Part shown: positions 19,703-28,699 of the stretch, in pieces
Numbering within the stretch: position 1 is the stretch's first letter
Layout: the number at the start of each line of letters is the position of its first letter
DNA from: Fischerella sp. JS2
GTDB lineage: Bacteria > Cyanobacteriota > Cyanobacteriia > Cyanobacteriales > Nostocaceae
Assembly: GCF_032393985.1 (NCBI RefSeq)
Contig: NZ_CP135918.1
Location: 5,085,724 to 5,149,723, forward strand
DNA: 64,000 nt
Reading direction: 5' to 3'
Made by a program: the position numbers and the translations under genes
Notes under the pieces: model-generated
What the model was told of the DNA's origin: nothing
Database searches by the model: none
Seen by the model: the letters and a program-made list of their open reading frames with translations, nothing else

Positions 19703-19906
19703 ATGTTTATGAATCAATCAACTGAATTATCCATAGAGCAACAATTCAGCTCAAGAGTCTTTGCAGATTATGTGCGGCAGATGTCCCGCGAACAGGCTAT
19801 TGAGTTTCTGATTGACCTGCACGAGCATATGATGCACAAAGAAAATATGTACAAGTCTTTGTTAGAGCATGACTGGGGAATTGGTTCAGATCCGATGTCT
19901 GCGTAG
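19703..19906 (+). CDS. nblA: NblA phycobilisome degradation protein
   Basis: A 67-residue protein with the NblA pattern: IELS-like ELSIEQQFSSRVFADYV, then MSREQAIEFLIDLHEHMM, then YKSLLEHDWGI. NblA is a small helical dimer that binds phycobiliprotein and a ClpC chaperone partner and sends phycobilisomes for proteolysis during nutrient starvation. AGGG five bases before the ATG at 19703 supports this start, although homologues usually begin at Met3 (MNQSTELS). It is followed 84 bases later by an HtrA protease gene on the same strand. A co-regulated starvation unit is an inference. Confidence 0.95.
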   Translation: MFMNQSTELSIEQQFSSRVFADYVRQMSREQAIEFLIDLHEHMMHKENMYKSLLEHDWGIGSDPMSA

Positions 19907-19990
19907 AATGGATCTCACTTTTTGCTAGAGAAATACTATCGAGTCAAACCTGATTGGCTCAGACTAATCCCAATAGAGGAATCAAGAATT

Positions 19991-21226
19991 ATGGATGGCG
20001 ATCGCGCCAATGCTGAGCTGACAGTTGGCAACCGGACAAATCCTTACTCAAGTCAGAATACACAACAAATTCAACTAACAGTTTTTCAGCACTGGTTACA
20101 GAAATTATCTACTTACACACTTATCTTGTTAATAAGCATTGGTATGGTATTGTTCCAAGGTTGGTCAAGCCCTGCTTATGCTTATGACAGCATTCTTGTT
20201 GCACAAATTGATCCAGAATCTAATTTTGTCACAGCAGCTGTAGAAAAAGTAGAGTCTGCTGTAGTTCAGGTAAATGTCTCCCGCACTTTGGGAGGGGATG
20301 TGCCAGATGTCCTCAAACCCTTTCTGGGTGGTGTTCGGGCAATTCCGCCTTCTGCACAAATTTTGCGGGGAATTGGCTCCGGTTTTGTGATTGATCCCAC
20401 TGGTTTAATTCTGACTAATGCTCATGTTGTGAACGAAGCAGATACAGTGACCGTATCCTTTCAAAATGGTCAGATTTTGGCGGGTAAAGTTTTAGGGAAA
20501 GATCCAGTCACTGATGTCGCTGTGATTCAAGTACAAGCAGGGGATAATTTACCAACGGTGGTGATGGGTGATTCCGATCAAGTGCGACAAGGACAGTGGG
20601 CGATCGCAATTGGTAATCCTCTCGGTTTACAGGAAACGGTAACGGTTGGCGTGATTAGTGGAACTGAGCGCTCTAGTGTAGATATTGGGATACCAGATAA
20701 GCGTATTGGCTTTATTCAAACTGATGCCGCCATCAATCCTGGTAATTCTGGTGGACCGCTTTTGAATGCCAAAGGTGAAGTCATTGGCATTAACACTGCC
20801 ATCCTCAGGGGCGCACAAGGACTTGGCTTTGCTATTCCCATCAACGGTGCAAAAGCGATCGCGCAGCAGCTGATCGCTACAGGACAAGTTCGACATCCCT
20901 ACATCGGCATCCAAATGGTTGCTCTTAACCCACAAATCAAGCAGCAAATTAACAATGCTCCCAACACTAATATTCATGTTGAAGATGACCAAGGAATTTT
21001 GGTTATCCAGGTTGGCAGAGGCTCACCAGCTGCGAAAGCTGGACTTAGAGTTGGAGATGTAATTATAGCAGTAAATGACCAACCTGTAACAAAAGCCAAG
21101 ATCATTCAGCAGATTGTAGACAAAGCTGGAGTCGGCGGCAATTTGCAAATGGAAGTCCGGCGACGGGAACAGACTGTGACATTAACGCTTAAACCTGAAC
21201 AGCTTCCTGACATTCAAACTCGCTAG
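19991..21226 (+). CDS. HtrA/Deg-family serine protease (HhoA/HhoB-like)
   Basis: The open frame begins at a TTG (19922), but the ATG at 19991 is preferred because AGAGGA lies 10 bases before it. The product is then about 411 residues. It has a membrane or signal helix near residues 45-65. The trypsin-like domain holds the catalytic triad LTNAHVV (His near 142), TDVAVI (Asp near 174) and PGNSGGPL (Ser near 252). A PDZ domain lies at about 310-400 (GRGSPAAKAGLRVGDVI). Deg proteases degrade misfolded envelope proteins and lie in the periplasm or thylakoid lumen. The family is clear; the hhoA/hhoB/htrA paralogue identity is not. Confidence 0.93.
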   Translation: MDGDRANAELTVGNRTNPYSSQNTQQIQLTVFQHWLQKLSTYTLILLISIGMVLFQGWSSPAYAYDSILVAQIDPESNFVTAAVEKVESAVVQVNVSRTLGGDVPDVLKPFLGGVRAIPPSAQILRGIGSGFVIDPTGLILTNAHVVNEADTVTVSFQNGQILAGKVLGKDPVTDVAVIQVQAGDNLPTVVMGDSDQVRQGQWAIAIGNPLGLQETVTVGVISGTERSSVDIGIPDKRIGFIQTDAAINPGNSGGPLLNAKGEVIGINTAILRGAQGLGFAIPINGAKAIAQQLIATGQVRHPYIGIQMVALNPQIKQQINNAPNTNIHVEDDQGILVIQVGRGSPAAKAGLRVGDVIIAVNDQPVTKAKIIQQIVDKAGVGGNLQMEVRRREQTVTLTLKPEQLPDIQTR

Positions 21227-21250
21227 GCAGGTTTTTGCTAATTGCTAAAA

Positions 21251-22006
21251 TTAGCGGATGTCTTGATAAAACCGCTTTAAATACTTTGTATCTACGCCGA
21301 TTCCCCATAAAATCCCGATGTAAACGTAAATTGCGATCGCTTTCAACACACCCCAGTGCGCCACACGACGATCTGAAGTGTAAACAATGCGGTTTACCAT
21401 CCGAATTCGTCCTTTTGACAATAGTCTCAGGCATAAATCTCCATCTTCCATAATTGGCAGTACTTCATTAAAGCCACCACAGTCCCAAAAGTCACTGCGA
21501 CGGCAAAACATTACCTGATCTCCAACCAAAAGTCGCAATCCCCTAAAAAAGAGGTGGGGTTTAAATAGCAGTGGAAAGCAATAAGTTTTGAGGTAATTAA
21601 TCAAAGATATGCCCCAATAAGTTTTTCGAGAGCCTGCCATGAGAGAAATGAACCCCCCACAAGCGATCGTTGTATCAGCTAAGGTTGACTCAATTACAGA
21701 CACCAAATCATCCGGAACCCAAGTATCCGCATGAAGAAAGCAAAGAATTTCTCCAGTTGCTAGGGAAGCTCCGTAGTTCATCTGAATAGAGCGTCCACGT
21801 CTGGTACAAGATATAACTTTTACTTCTGCTGGTGGAGAGAATAATTCCAAGTTGCGCTTTGCAGTTACCACCGTCTCATCTTCACTACCGCCATCTACCA
21901 CCAAAACTTCCTTCGCAGGCGGATCTAGCAAAGTTAGTCGACGCAAGGTGCGTTCTAAACAGGTTGATTCATTTAAAGTGGGAATGATTATAGAAACGCT
22001 CAACAT
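21251..22006 (-). CDS. Family 2 glycosyltransferase, TIGR04283-like
   Basis: A 251-residue protein with a GT-A fold: VSIIIPTLNESTCLERTLR at the start, EVLVVDGGSEDETV (donor-binding Asp), ILCFLHADTWVPDDL (DxD-like), and GGFNEVLPIMEDGDLCLRLL (catalytic-base region, near 175-195). A late hydrophobic segment (AIAIYVYIGILWGIGV) may tether it to the membrane. The TIGR04283 subfamily is linked in some genomes to arsenosugar biosynthesis, but no arsenic gene lies here. It converges with the HtrA gene (gap 24 bases). Donor and acceptor are unknown. Confidence 0.87.
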   Translation of the reverse strand: MLSVSIIIPTLNESTCLERTLRRLTLLDPPAKEVLVVDGGSEDETVVTAKRNLELFSPPAEVKVISCTRRGRSIQMNYGASLATGEILCFLHADTWVPDDLVSVIESTLADTTIACGGFISLMAGSRKTYWGISLINYLKTYCFPLLFKPHLFFRGLRLLVGDQVMFCRRSDFWDCGGFNEVLPIMEDGDLCLRLLSKGRIRMVNRIVYTSDRRVAHWGVLKAIAIYVYIGILWGIGVDTKYLKRFYQDIR

Positions 22007-22470
22007 CTACTAACCCAGTTTACTAGTTTCTAATATTTGTTTTGGCTCTATAAAAGTGCAATCCTCGCTGAACTTGGATTAATGGTTTTTTGGTACAAAC
22101 ACTTAGATTTATCAATACAAACATTCTTTTAAGACAGCATGGTTATACGTAGCATTTTCATATTAAAACGCAGTAACTAAACAGAGTATGACACTACAAA
22201 TTTGTGTAAAGTTGTACTAACAAAAGTAAGGCTGTGGTGAGGTAAGTAATTTCTAGATTACTGTACTCTCTCTCGACAAAATCCTAGATAAATAGTATGT
22301 GCAAATTTGTCAAGTTATATGCATCAAAACATGTAAGTTTGTATCTATTATAACAACAGAACTTTATACTAACCTATTAATAGACTGATCTATAGATAGA
22401 TACAAAGGTTTTGTAATCAATTTAGTATTATTTCTGGAAGAAGAGAAACATTTAAGTCATACCTCACTTT

Positions 22471-22512
22471 ACCCCTTGAGGATAAAATTGCTCCTCTAGG
22501 GGTATTTTTATT
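22471..22512 (+). terminator. Orphan Rho-independent terminator
   Basis: ACCCCTTGAGGA (22471-22482) pairs with TCCTCTAGGGGT (22492-22503) in an 11-of-12 stem, followed by ATTTTTATT. No coding gene precedes it on the plus strand for over 1.2 kb, since the gene there (21251-22006) is on the minus strand. Confidence 0.8.
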
Positions 22513-22693
22513 CAGTTATCAGTTATCAGTTATCAGTATGTCAGTAAAGAGAGTCCTTATCAATTGGTCAAATGCGTTGGTGTGTTATAACACTGCACCA
22601 TAGCCTGAGCCTGTTCACTGATAACTGTAGACTGTTCACTGATTTAATTTTGCAGGGTTTTATGGCATTGGATGGAAGAGAAGATCAGGGAAA

Positions 22694-22783
22694 ATGAAGT
22701 TAAATATAGCCCAGGTCGAGAAGGTAATTGACACCGCTAAAACTGCAAGTACTGGTCCAAGAGAAAGATATCGAAGGAAATAG
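22694..22783 (+). CDS. Doubtful 29-residue small protein
   Basis: The ATG at 22694 is preceded by AGGGA at four bases and ends at TAG 22781-22783. The product is basic and helical-looking (starts MKLNIAQVEKVIDTAKTAS, ends RERYRRK). No known family. It could be a chance frame. Confidence 0.25.
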   Translation: MKLNIAQVEKVIDTAKTASTGPRERYRRK

Positions 22784-23097
22784 CTTCTTTGATCACTTGA
22801 TTTTTGCACTGTTCATTCTCCAAAATTAACATTATCACTCTCATATTTCTCTGTTTTGGATATAAAAAACACCAAAATTATTCTGTTTATTTTTGGATTT
22901 TAGGTTTCCAAAACTAAGAATTAAATTTAACTATTTAATAATTTATTTAATAATATTTAATCAAGCTTCTAACTCAAGAGATAGATCAAGATTAAATAAC
23001 TCAGTTGTTTTGTATACTCAAAATTTGTTAATTTTAAGAAATAGAACTAAGTCTAAATCCAAAATCCAAAATCCAAAATCGGATGACTGATGTATAT

Positions 23098-24375
23098 TCA
23101 AATTGCTTGTGCAATATTGAAGGGTTGGTTTTGAGTTACTTGCTCAACAATATCTGCTGCTCGTTTAACACCGCCTGAAAGTTGAATTGACTGTTGAATT
23201 TTGCGTGCATTATTTTTGTAGGAATCTTCTGTTAACACGCGCTTAATTGCCGATCGCAGACTGGAAATGTTCAGTTTCGCTAGCGGAAGCACTTCTCCTA
23301 CTCCCGTTGAGTGAATTCGTGCGCTAGTTCCTGGTTGTTCAAATGTAATCGGAATGGCTACCAAAGGCACGCCATAGGTAAGAGAATCCAATGTTGTATT
23401 CATACCTGCATGAGTAATTGTGAGACTAGCATGAGCCAGTACATCAGGCTGGGGAGCATACTCGACTACTAAGGGGGAACCTGGTAGGGATCGCACAACT
23501 TCTGCACTCATCCCACCCCCGTGAGCAATTACCAGTTGCACATCCAGTCCTTGACAAGCAGTTGCAATTGCTAGAAATACTTTTTGCTTAGTGTTGTGTA
23601 CACTTCCCAAAGAGGCATAAATCATGGGTTGTCCGGTCAATTTTTCATAGGGAAAAGCAACTAATTTTGGTGAAGCATTTCGCAAAGGACCGACATAATG
23701 CAGGTGTGATGGCAAATTAGGAATAGGAAACTCAAACAACCCAGGCTGTTGACTAATATGAGCAAGCCGTGCATTAGAAGCATAGATATGGTGGTAATCG
23801 GGTAACTTCCACTCCTGGCGGTAGCGATTAATCGCTTGTAAAATCGGTTGACAGCTACGATCTAAAAAGTAATAGGCAATCTGATTGCAAATCTTTGCCC
23901 AGTGTGTATTCTGGTAATTCCAGGGAGTAAAGAAAGGGGGAACATCGCTTCGACGGTGAATTACCTGACCGCACGAAATGCAGATAAACGGGAGATTGAG
24001 ATATTCTGCTACTGTTTCACCCACAGGTTCAAGTTGATCTACCAGCAAGACTTCAATCCCCGTCGTTGCGATCGCTTTGGGTGCATCTTGGCAAACTATT
24101 TCCACCATTTGCTGGCAAAAGTCAACAGAGTAACGTAGCGCCTCTATAGCGCTGAGTTTCCCCAGTTGTACAAAAGTTTCAGACATTGACCCAGGCTGAT
24201 AGATGGCTTTGCCAATCGCATAAAAGTTTACACCTTCTGATTCCACCTTCGATTCTAAATCTGAAATTTGCACAAAGGTGACACGATGACCACGGGATTG
24301 CAGTTCTCGTGCTAAGGCTGCTTGGGGATTGATGTGTCCAGGATAAGGTGGACAAATAATGCCAAAGTGAGTCAT
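23098..24375 (-). CDS. GT1 (UGT/MGT-like) glycosyltransferase
   Basis: A 425-residue GT-B protein. The N-terminal acceptor half ([20 protein letters not shown]) has the usual GH motif. The C-terminal half carries the sugar-nucleotide site [20 protein letters not shown] followed by [18 protein letters not shown] (near residues 305-340), the signature of macrolide/zeaxanthin glycosyltransferases such as CrtX. In cyanobacteria relatives glycosylate carotenoids or other small lipophiles, but no carotenoid gene lies nearby, so the acceptor is unknown. It lies beside the decayed kinase, whose repeat tail ends near its start. Confidence 0.87.
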   Translation of the reverse strand: MTHFGIICPPYPGHINPQAALARELQSRGHRVTFVQISDLESKVESEGVNFYAIGKAIYQPGSMSETFVQLGKLSAIEALRYSVDFCQQMVEIVCQDAPKAIATTGIEVLLVDQLEPVGETVAEYLNLPFICISCGQVIHRRSDVPPFFTPWNYQNTHWAKICNQIAYYFLDRSCQPILQAINRYRQEWKLPDYHHIYASNARLAHISQQPGLFEFPIPNLPSHLHYVGPLRNASPKLVAFPYEKLTGQPMIYASLGSVHNTKQKVFLAIATACQGLDVQLVIAHGGGMSAEVVRSLPGSPLVVEYAPQPDVLAHASLTITHAGMNTTLDSLTYGVPLVAIPITFEQPGTSARIHSTGVGEVLPLAKLNISSLRSAIKRVLTEDSYKNNARKIQQSIQLSGGVKRAADIVEQVTQNQPFNIAQAI

Positions 24376-24396
24376 GCGATTTTGGATTTAATGATG

Positions 24397-24445
24397 TCAT
24401 ACCATTTCACAAAATTCTTGATACAAATTCTCCCCCTTGTCCTCC
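24397..24445 (-). repeat. Interspersed repeat, copy in the kinase remnant tail
   Basis: Read on the minus strand this gives GGAGGACAAGG.GGAGAATT then TGTATCAA.AATTTTGTGAAA then TGGTATGA, nearly identical to plus-strand 31187-31235. In this orientation it is translated as the foreign end ([12 protein letters not shown]) of the pseudogene. Confidence 0.8.
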
Positions 24446-25016
24446 TTAGCACACCGTACTGTTTCAAAATGGCGGTAAATCTAGGTAAATCTATTAAGGG
24501 AATCTGTACTGTAAATGTTGCTCCTTCCCCAGCAGGTATGAACTTAATGGCGTTAGAAAGCAGATTCCAGACGATTTGTTGCAAGCGATCCGCATCACCC
24601 ATAACCTGACCTACTCAGGGGTCAAGCATAGACTCTATTTGAATGTTTTTGATATCTGCGGTTGGATGCATATTCTCTATGACTGCATCAAGGATTGGTG
24701 CTAGATACACAGGACGAGTATTCAGGCGAATTTTCCCTTGGACGATGCGCGAGATATCTAAGATGTCCTCAATCAGTTTTTCCTGTAATTTTGCATTTCG
24801 CTCAATTGTCGCCAGTGCCTTATCGGTTCTGACTTCGTTCAGTTTGCGGTTACAAAGCATTTTTATCCTACCTATTATGGCATGCAGAAGTGTACGAAGT
24901 TCATGGGAAATGATCGCTAAAAACTCGTCTTTGAGGCGATTAGCTTCTTGGGCTTCGTGGTAGAGGCGGGCATTATCAAGGGCAATAGCAGCACGTCGGG
25001 CAAGTTCAGTAGCCAT

Positions 25017-25036
25017 TGCTAGGTCTTGCTAGGTCT
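25017..25036. repeat. Tandem 10-base duplication causing a frameshift
   Basis: TTGCTAGGTC occurs twice in a row. Removing one unit restores the reading KDLAMATELARR of the kinase GAF-HisKA region. Confidence 0.85.
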
Positions 25037-25277
25037 TTTTGAATGTAGTCTCGTCCTGGCTGCGAGGAAGCAAATGAGATTGTCCCAAGTTTTCGCTCCT
25101 GGATTATGAGTAGCCCAACCATGTAAGACTTAGCCTGAAGCTGAACAAGTAAGTCGAGGTGTTCTGCATCAGATGCAATTGCTAACGGAATAGAGTTGGG
25201 AATTTCGGGAACAAGCTCCAGAATGCCTGTACGTAATACCTTTGGCGCTCCATAATCAGCATCGGGGGAGTGTCGAT

Positions 25278-26462
25278 TTAATCTATATCTTTGATGATTA
25301 TGTGTCTTTTACTATCAAAACTAATTTTTCCTTGGTGTTTTAACTTGCACAGTAATCGTGTAATAGTTACTCGAGTTGTGCAGCAGGCGTTAGCTAAATC
25401 TTCATGAGTTAGGCGAACACAAAGACGAGTTTCATTGCCTACTTTTTCACCAAATTCCTGTTTCAAAATCCGCAAAAGATAGTATATGCGGTCTTGTACT
25501 CGTCGCAAACCAGAGACAGCTAAAAAAGATTCTGTTTGTCGTAGTCGTTGATTTAATTTGGGTAAAAGGATATGGCTTAAATTAGGAGAATCTATGATCT
25601 CTGATACGTAAATTGATATTAACTTAGTATCGGACATGGCTGTGGCTTGGTAAGTGTTAAGGGAAGTCATGTAAGAGCCAAAAACCATTCCTTGATCTGC
25701 TAAACCTACTAGCACTTCTTCACCGCTTTCACTAAGGGTAGTCAACTTTACTAAACCTTGAGAAATATACCAAATTCTCTGTGGGTTAAGAGGGATTATT
25801 TCTCCTTTGGGATAACTATGTATGGGGCGATCGCTAAAGTCACATTCTTTTTTTAAATGTACTAATTCTACTCGTCTACTTTCAGTAATTCCTCGGATTA
25901 ACCAGCGCAGCTCTTTGATTTTGCCTTGGTTGTCATAGCTAGCCGCTACCGTTAATGCTGCATTAAATAACTCACCATTGCGACGTTGCAGGCGGATTAG
26001 TAACTCTTGGTTCCTGCCTGCTTGACTTAACTGGCTGAGGAAATTGCGAAAGTACTGACGTTCTTCTAAGTGAATAAAATTAACTATTGCTTTGCCTACG
26101 AGATAATTCTTGTCAATATTGAGCAATCTTACTGCTTTATGGTTAGCTAGTCGGATCTTGCTATGTGCATCAGTCACTAAATAGCCGTCTGGTGCTTCCT
26201 CAAATAATTCCTCATAACGTAGGTACTCTGCTCCTAAAACTTCTTGGACTTGTTCTAGTTGTTCATTCTGCTGATACAGTTCCTCTACAGCATGGTGTAT
26301 TGTTTGTGAAGCGTTACCAAGTTCAAAGAGAGCTTGCGGAACTGAATTTGGCGGCACAGGCATGACCATAACCTTTTCGTATAGTTTGGCTATACGCTGA
26401 TCCATTACCTGTGTTTTCTTAGCAAATTGATCTATTGTTGACTTATCTATAATATCCACCAT
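25278..26462 (-). CDS. PAS-containing Crp/Fnr-family transcription regulator
   Basis: A 394-residue protein. A coiled-coil N-terminus (to about 80) contains LYQQNEQLEQVQEVLGAEYL. A PAS domain lies at about 80-190 (EEAPDGYLVTDAHSKIRLAN, then GELFNAALTV). A cyclic-nucleotide-binding-like barrel lies at about 210-310 (GEIIPLNPQRIWYISQGLVK, GQ-like DQGMVFGSYM). A Crp-type winged helix lies at about 335-390 (LTHEDLANACCTTRVTITRLLCKLKHQGKI). PAS-plus-Crp fusions are uncommon, and the effector is unknown because the canonical cAMP-contact residues are not evident. It directly precedes the decayed kinase, with one base between their reading ends. Confidence 0.85.
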   Translation of the reverse strand: MVDIIDKSTIDQFAKKTQVMDQRIAKLYEKVMVMPVPPNSVPQALFELGNASQTIHHAVEELYQQNEQLEQVQEVLGAEYLRYEELFEEAPDGYLVTDAHSKIRLANHKAVRLLNIDKNYLVGKAIVNFIHLEERQYFRNFLSQLSQAGRNQELLIRLQRRNGELFNAALTVAASYDNQGKIKELRWLIRGITESRRVELVHLKKECDFSDRPIHSYPKGEIIPLNPQRIWYISQGLVKLTTLSESGEEVLVGLADQGMVFGSYMTSLNTYQATAMSDTKLISIYVSEIIDSPNLSHILLPKLNQRLRQTESFLAVSGLRRVQDRIYYLLRILKQEFGEKVGNETRLCVRLTHEDLANACCTTRVTITRLLCKLKHQGKISFDSKRHIIIKDID

Positions 26463-26992
26463 AATTTTTTACTACTTTATATTGTAGAGATTGAATAAAA
26501 AGTCTGAGTTAAAAAGGCAGGTATTCTAGAGATAGAACGCAAAAATCAAGATAATCTCCTATTGCCTTTTGATCTTTTCCAGTACATGCACTTGGAAATG
26601 ATTATTTAGTCGCTATATTAAGGTTTTCAGAGAAAAATCTAGATTACCAGTATCTAGAAGCAATCAGATTTTTATCTTAATAATTAGCAATGTATTTTGA
26701 TAATTCCACTATGGCAACCAAGAGGGGTAAAATCCTATTTAGAAGTTTTTATAGATATAAAAAAATTAGTGGTCTTTAGTTAAATATTACTTCTATCTTA
26801 AGGTAGAAAAACTTTTGATTACTTAGATATTGTTAAAACTTATATATTAACCATTAAATTCAAGCACTGCCAAGTTGCACCAGATAAGCATCAATGAGTT
26901 AAGGGGAAAGGGTTAAAGGAATTGCAAACTCCTTTTCCCTTTGCCTTTTAACCTTTATCCAAATTCTTACAAAAGTTAGTTTTGCAAGAGTT
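26463..26992. other. 530-base gene-free stretch
   Basis: AT-rich leader of the PAS-Crp gene on one side and the 3' side of the WGxxGxxG gene on the other. A dyad AAAGGG...TCCTTTTCCCTTT at 26907-26942 could end the WGxxGxxG transcript but has no U-tract. Otherwise I see nothing. Confidence 0.4.
26907..26942 (-). terminator. Weak terminator-like dyad
   Basis: AAAGGGTTAAAGGA (26907-26920) pairs imperfectly with TCCTTTTCCCTTT (26930-26942), about 50 bases past the WGxxGxxG stop. No run of T follows. Confidence 0.35.
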
Positions 26993-27385
26993 CTAATATC
27001 TAGAACGCGAGGTAGGTGTCTCATTGGGATCGCGATAAGCCTGAGGTTCCTCACGACGATTCCGAGCCAAACCAGCAAGACCAATCAAACCAAGCAAGCC
27101 AAGCCATCCCCAATCAAAACCACGATCGCTCCTTACATCAGTAGTTCTTGTCGTGTCAGTAGCAGTCCCGGTTGTACCTGTTCCGGTTGTACCAGTCCCA
27201 GTCCCAGTTGTACCAGTCCCAGTTGTACCAGTCCCAGTTGTACCAGTCCCAGTTGTACCAGTCCCAGTTGTGCCTGTTCCGGTTGTACCGCTTTGAGCAA
27301 AAACAGACACATTTAAAGCCAAAATACTTAAACTGATGGCAAAAGCACTAGCCCAAACTTTTTTAGATAAATTAGAAGATTTCAT
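26993..27385 (-). CDS. WGxxGxxG-family exported protein with Gly-Thr repeats
   Basis: A 130-residue protein with a signal peptide (residues 1-30, AFAISLSILALNVSVFAQS), then a Gly/Thr low-complexity tract of about fifty residues made of GTTGT units (27173-27290 in DNA). A C-terminal membrane helix carries the family signature WGWLGLLGLIGLAGL, followed by a charged tail (RNRREEPQAYRD). The WGxxGxxG signature with its following basic cluster is a sorting-type tail found in cyanobacteria, presumably marking proteins for a membrane-processing route. The repeat is likely length-polymorphic between strains. No enzymatic part is present. Confidence 0.85.
   Translation of the reverse strand: MKSSNLSKKVWASAFAISLSILALNVSVFAQSGTTGTGTTGTGTTGTGTTGTGTTGTGTTGTGTGTTGTGTTGTATDTTRTTDVRSDRGFDWGWLGLLGLIGLAGLARNRREEPQAYRDPNETPTSRSRY
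27173..27290. repeat. Coding tandem repeat (15-18-base units) in the WGxxGxxG gene
   Basis: Units of the type CCAGTCCCAGTTGTA (encoding GTTGT) repeat about eight times with few substitutions. Good candidate for slippage and length variation. Confidence 0.8.
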
Positions 27386-28057
27386 GATTACACTTCCTTG
27401 AATTTTCTAAACTTTGCATTGCTTTATTGATTAACAAAAATTATTTCCCATTTAATCAAATACTTAATTACTGAAAAATCATAATTGTTAATTTTTAACT
27501 TACTTCTTTTTTAATAAAATTTTATTAGTATTCACACTATTGTGCGGTACTGTAAAATTTATTTATATTCCATTCAATCAAAATATTAATTGTGTTAACC
27601 ATGAAAAATTTTACTAATTCTCCAATATTTGTTTTTTATTATTTTCTATATTAATCGTGGAGAATGCAAAAAAATATTTTCCAATTTTTAACTATATAAA
27701 AAACAACCGCTATTTTTAAGAGCGGTATAACTTTTAAAGTATTTTTCATTTTCTCGAAAATTAAACCTAAAAAATACAATATCTGTTAATGTTTATCTCC
27801 AGCTTCTACCATAAGAATTAATCATACTATTTTAGCTATACCAAAAGAAATAATATTTATATTAATCATATTAATCTTATTACCGACGGTATATAAAGCA
27901 AAAACTCTCCACCTATAGGAAGGGATTTTGCTTAGGAATTTTGTGCTGTTGAACACAAAACTATTTAACATTATCCTGCTACCTATAGAAGAGGAATTTT
28001 GATAAGTAGCAGTGTTACTTATAGGACAAAACAACTCAATAGAGAAGGAGCATTAGT
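27386..28057. other. 672-base AT-rich divergent intergenic region with short direct repeats
   Basis: Between the WGxxGxxG gene and the DUF4383 gene. Two near-identical blocks, ACCTATAGGAAGGGATTTTG (about 27911) and ACCTATAGAAGAGGAATTTTG (about 27981, 21 bases with one insertion), and a third partial ACTTATAGGACAAAAC (about 28016) precede the DUF4383 start. GAGAAGGAG at 28041 serves as a ribosome-binding site there. The minus-strand small frame here is not convincing. Confidence 0.5.
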
Positions 28058-28495
28058 ATGAGAATACGCTACTTTGCTCTCATCGTAGGAATTCTATTTT
28101 TGCTTGTCGGAATACTGGGATTTATACCAGGTTTGCGTATACTTCCTCAAGATGCGCCTCTAATCTCAGTTGCTACTGGATATGGCTACTTATTCAGTCT
28201 TTTTCCGATCAATTACTTGCATAATTTTGTACATCTAGTGGTTGGCTTACTAGGGATTGCTGCCTTTTGGAGCTTTAAATTTTCACGCTTGTATGCACAA
28301 GGGTTAGCAATTTTCTATGCATTATTAGCAGTGATGGGTGCAATTCCGGCAACAAATACAACATTTGGCTTTATTCCCATCTTTGGTAATAATATTTGGC
28401 TTCATGGATTAACAGCACTGATTGCAGCTTACTTTGGCTACTGGATGCAATTAACTCCAGAGGAAGCTAAGAACATTGATACTAGAACGGTTTAA
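28058..28495 (+). CDS. DUF4383 membrane protein
   Basis: A 145-residue protein with four hydrophobic helices (about residues 5-25, 50-72, 80-105, 115-138). The DUF4383-type core is YLHNFVHLVVGLLGIAAFW, with conserved His in the second helix. Family function is unknown; members are often stress-induced in cyanobacteria and actinobacteria. A strong AGAAGGAG lies just upstream of the ATG at 28058. It is followed by the second copy of a repeat element at 28505-28637, so it is probably monocistronic. Confidence 0.85.
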   Translation: MRIRYFALIVGILFLLVGILGFIPGLRILPQDAPLISVATGYGYLFSLFPINYLHNFVHLVVGLLGIAAFWSFKFSRLYAQGLAIFYALLAVMGAIPATNTTFGFIPIFGNNIWLHGLTALIAAYFGYWMQLTPEEAKNIDTRTV

Positions 28496-28504
28496 CTGAG
28501 ATTC

Positions 28505-28637
28505 TGTCTTAAAAATAGGGGTCGGGGAAACTTAACAGCAAACCCATGATCAATCGGTGTTTATCTGTGTGCATCTGTGTTCGTTCTTTCATCTCCTCGT
28601 TGTGGGCAATTGCCCGTGGAGGTCTAGCTTGAAAATA
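28505..28637. repeat. Interspersed repeat, copy 2 of the 19187-19324 element
   Basis: Shared blocks with 19187-19324 include AAAATAGGG, CGGGGA, ACTTAACAGCAAACCCATGA and TCTAGCTTGAAAA. The copy here also contains the CATCTGTGTTCG core. Both copies lie immediately downstream of a plus-strand gene. Confidence 0.7.
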
Positions 28638-28699
28638 AGTCAGCCCGACCTGATGGCAGAAGGAGTAAAAGCAACTTTCCTAACTTTATTGTGAACATA

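Larger units (their letters stand above)
22007..23097. other. 1.09-kb gene-poor stretch with a terminator and small frames
   Basis: Strongly AT-rich. It holds a clear terminator on the plus strand (22471-22512), a run of CAGTTATCAGT units near 22515-22540, and a 29-codon frame at 22694-22783 with AGGGA four bases before its ATG (product starts MKLNIAQVEKVIDTAKTAS). The terminator has no protein gene upstream on its strand, so a small RNA may end there. The frame at 22893-23090 looks random. Confidence 0.45.
24372..25277 (-). pseudogene. Decayed GAF-histidine kinase
   Basis: Three minus-strand pieces rebuild one kinase. At 25277-25037 is a GAF C-half (VLRTGILELVPEIP...ISFASSQPGRDY). At 25016-24615 the GAF end and HisKA (ISHELRTLLHAIIGR) continue in another frame. 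At 24602-24460 is the HATPase N box ([15 protein letters not shown]). The lesions are a tandem 10-base duplication TTGCTAGGTC (25017-25036) that shifts the frame after KDLA, a TGA at 24613-24615, and a deletion joining the N box directly to [12 protein letters not shown], which removes G1 and G2. The tail is replaced by an interspersed repeat (24397-24445). The N-terminus is lost at the stop of the neighbouring regulator. Confidence 0.9.

Noticed and set aside
22893-23090. 65-codon frame in the 22-23 kb gap
   Set aside because: AT-rich, low-complexity, no start site or family resemblance.
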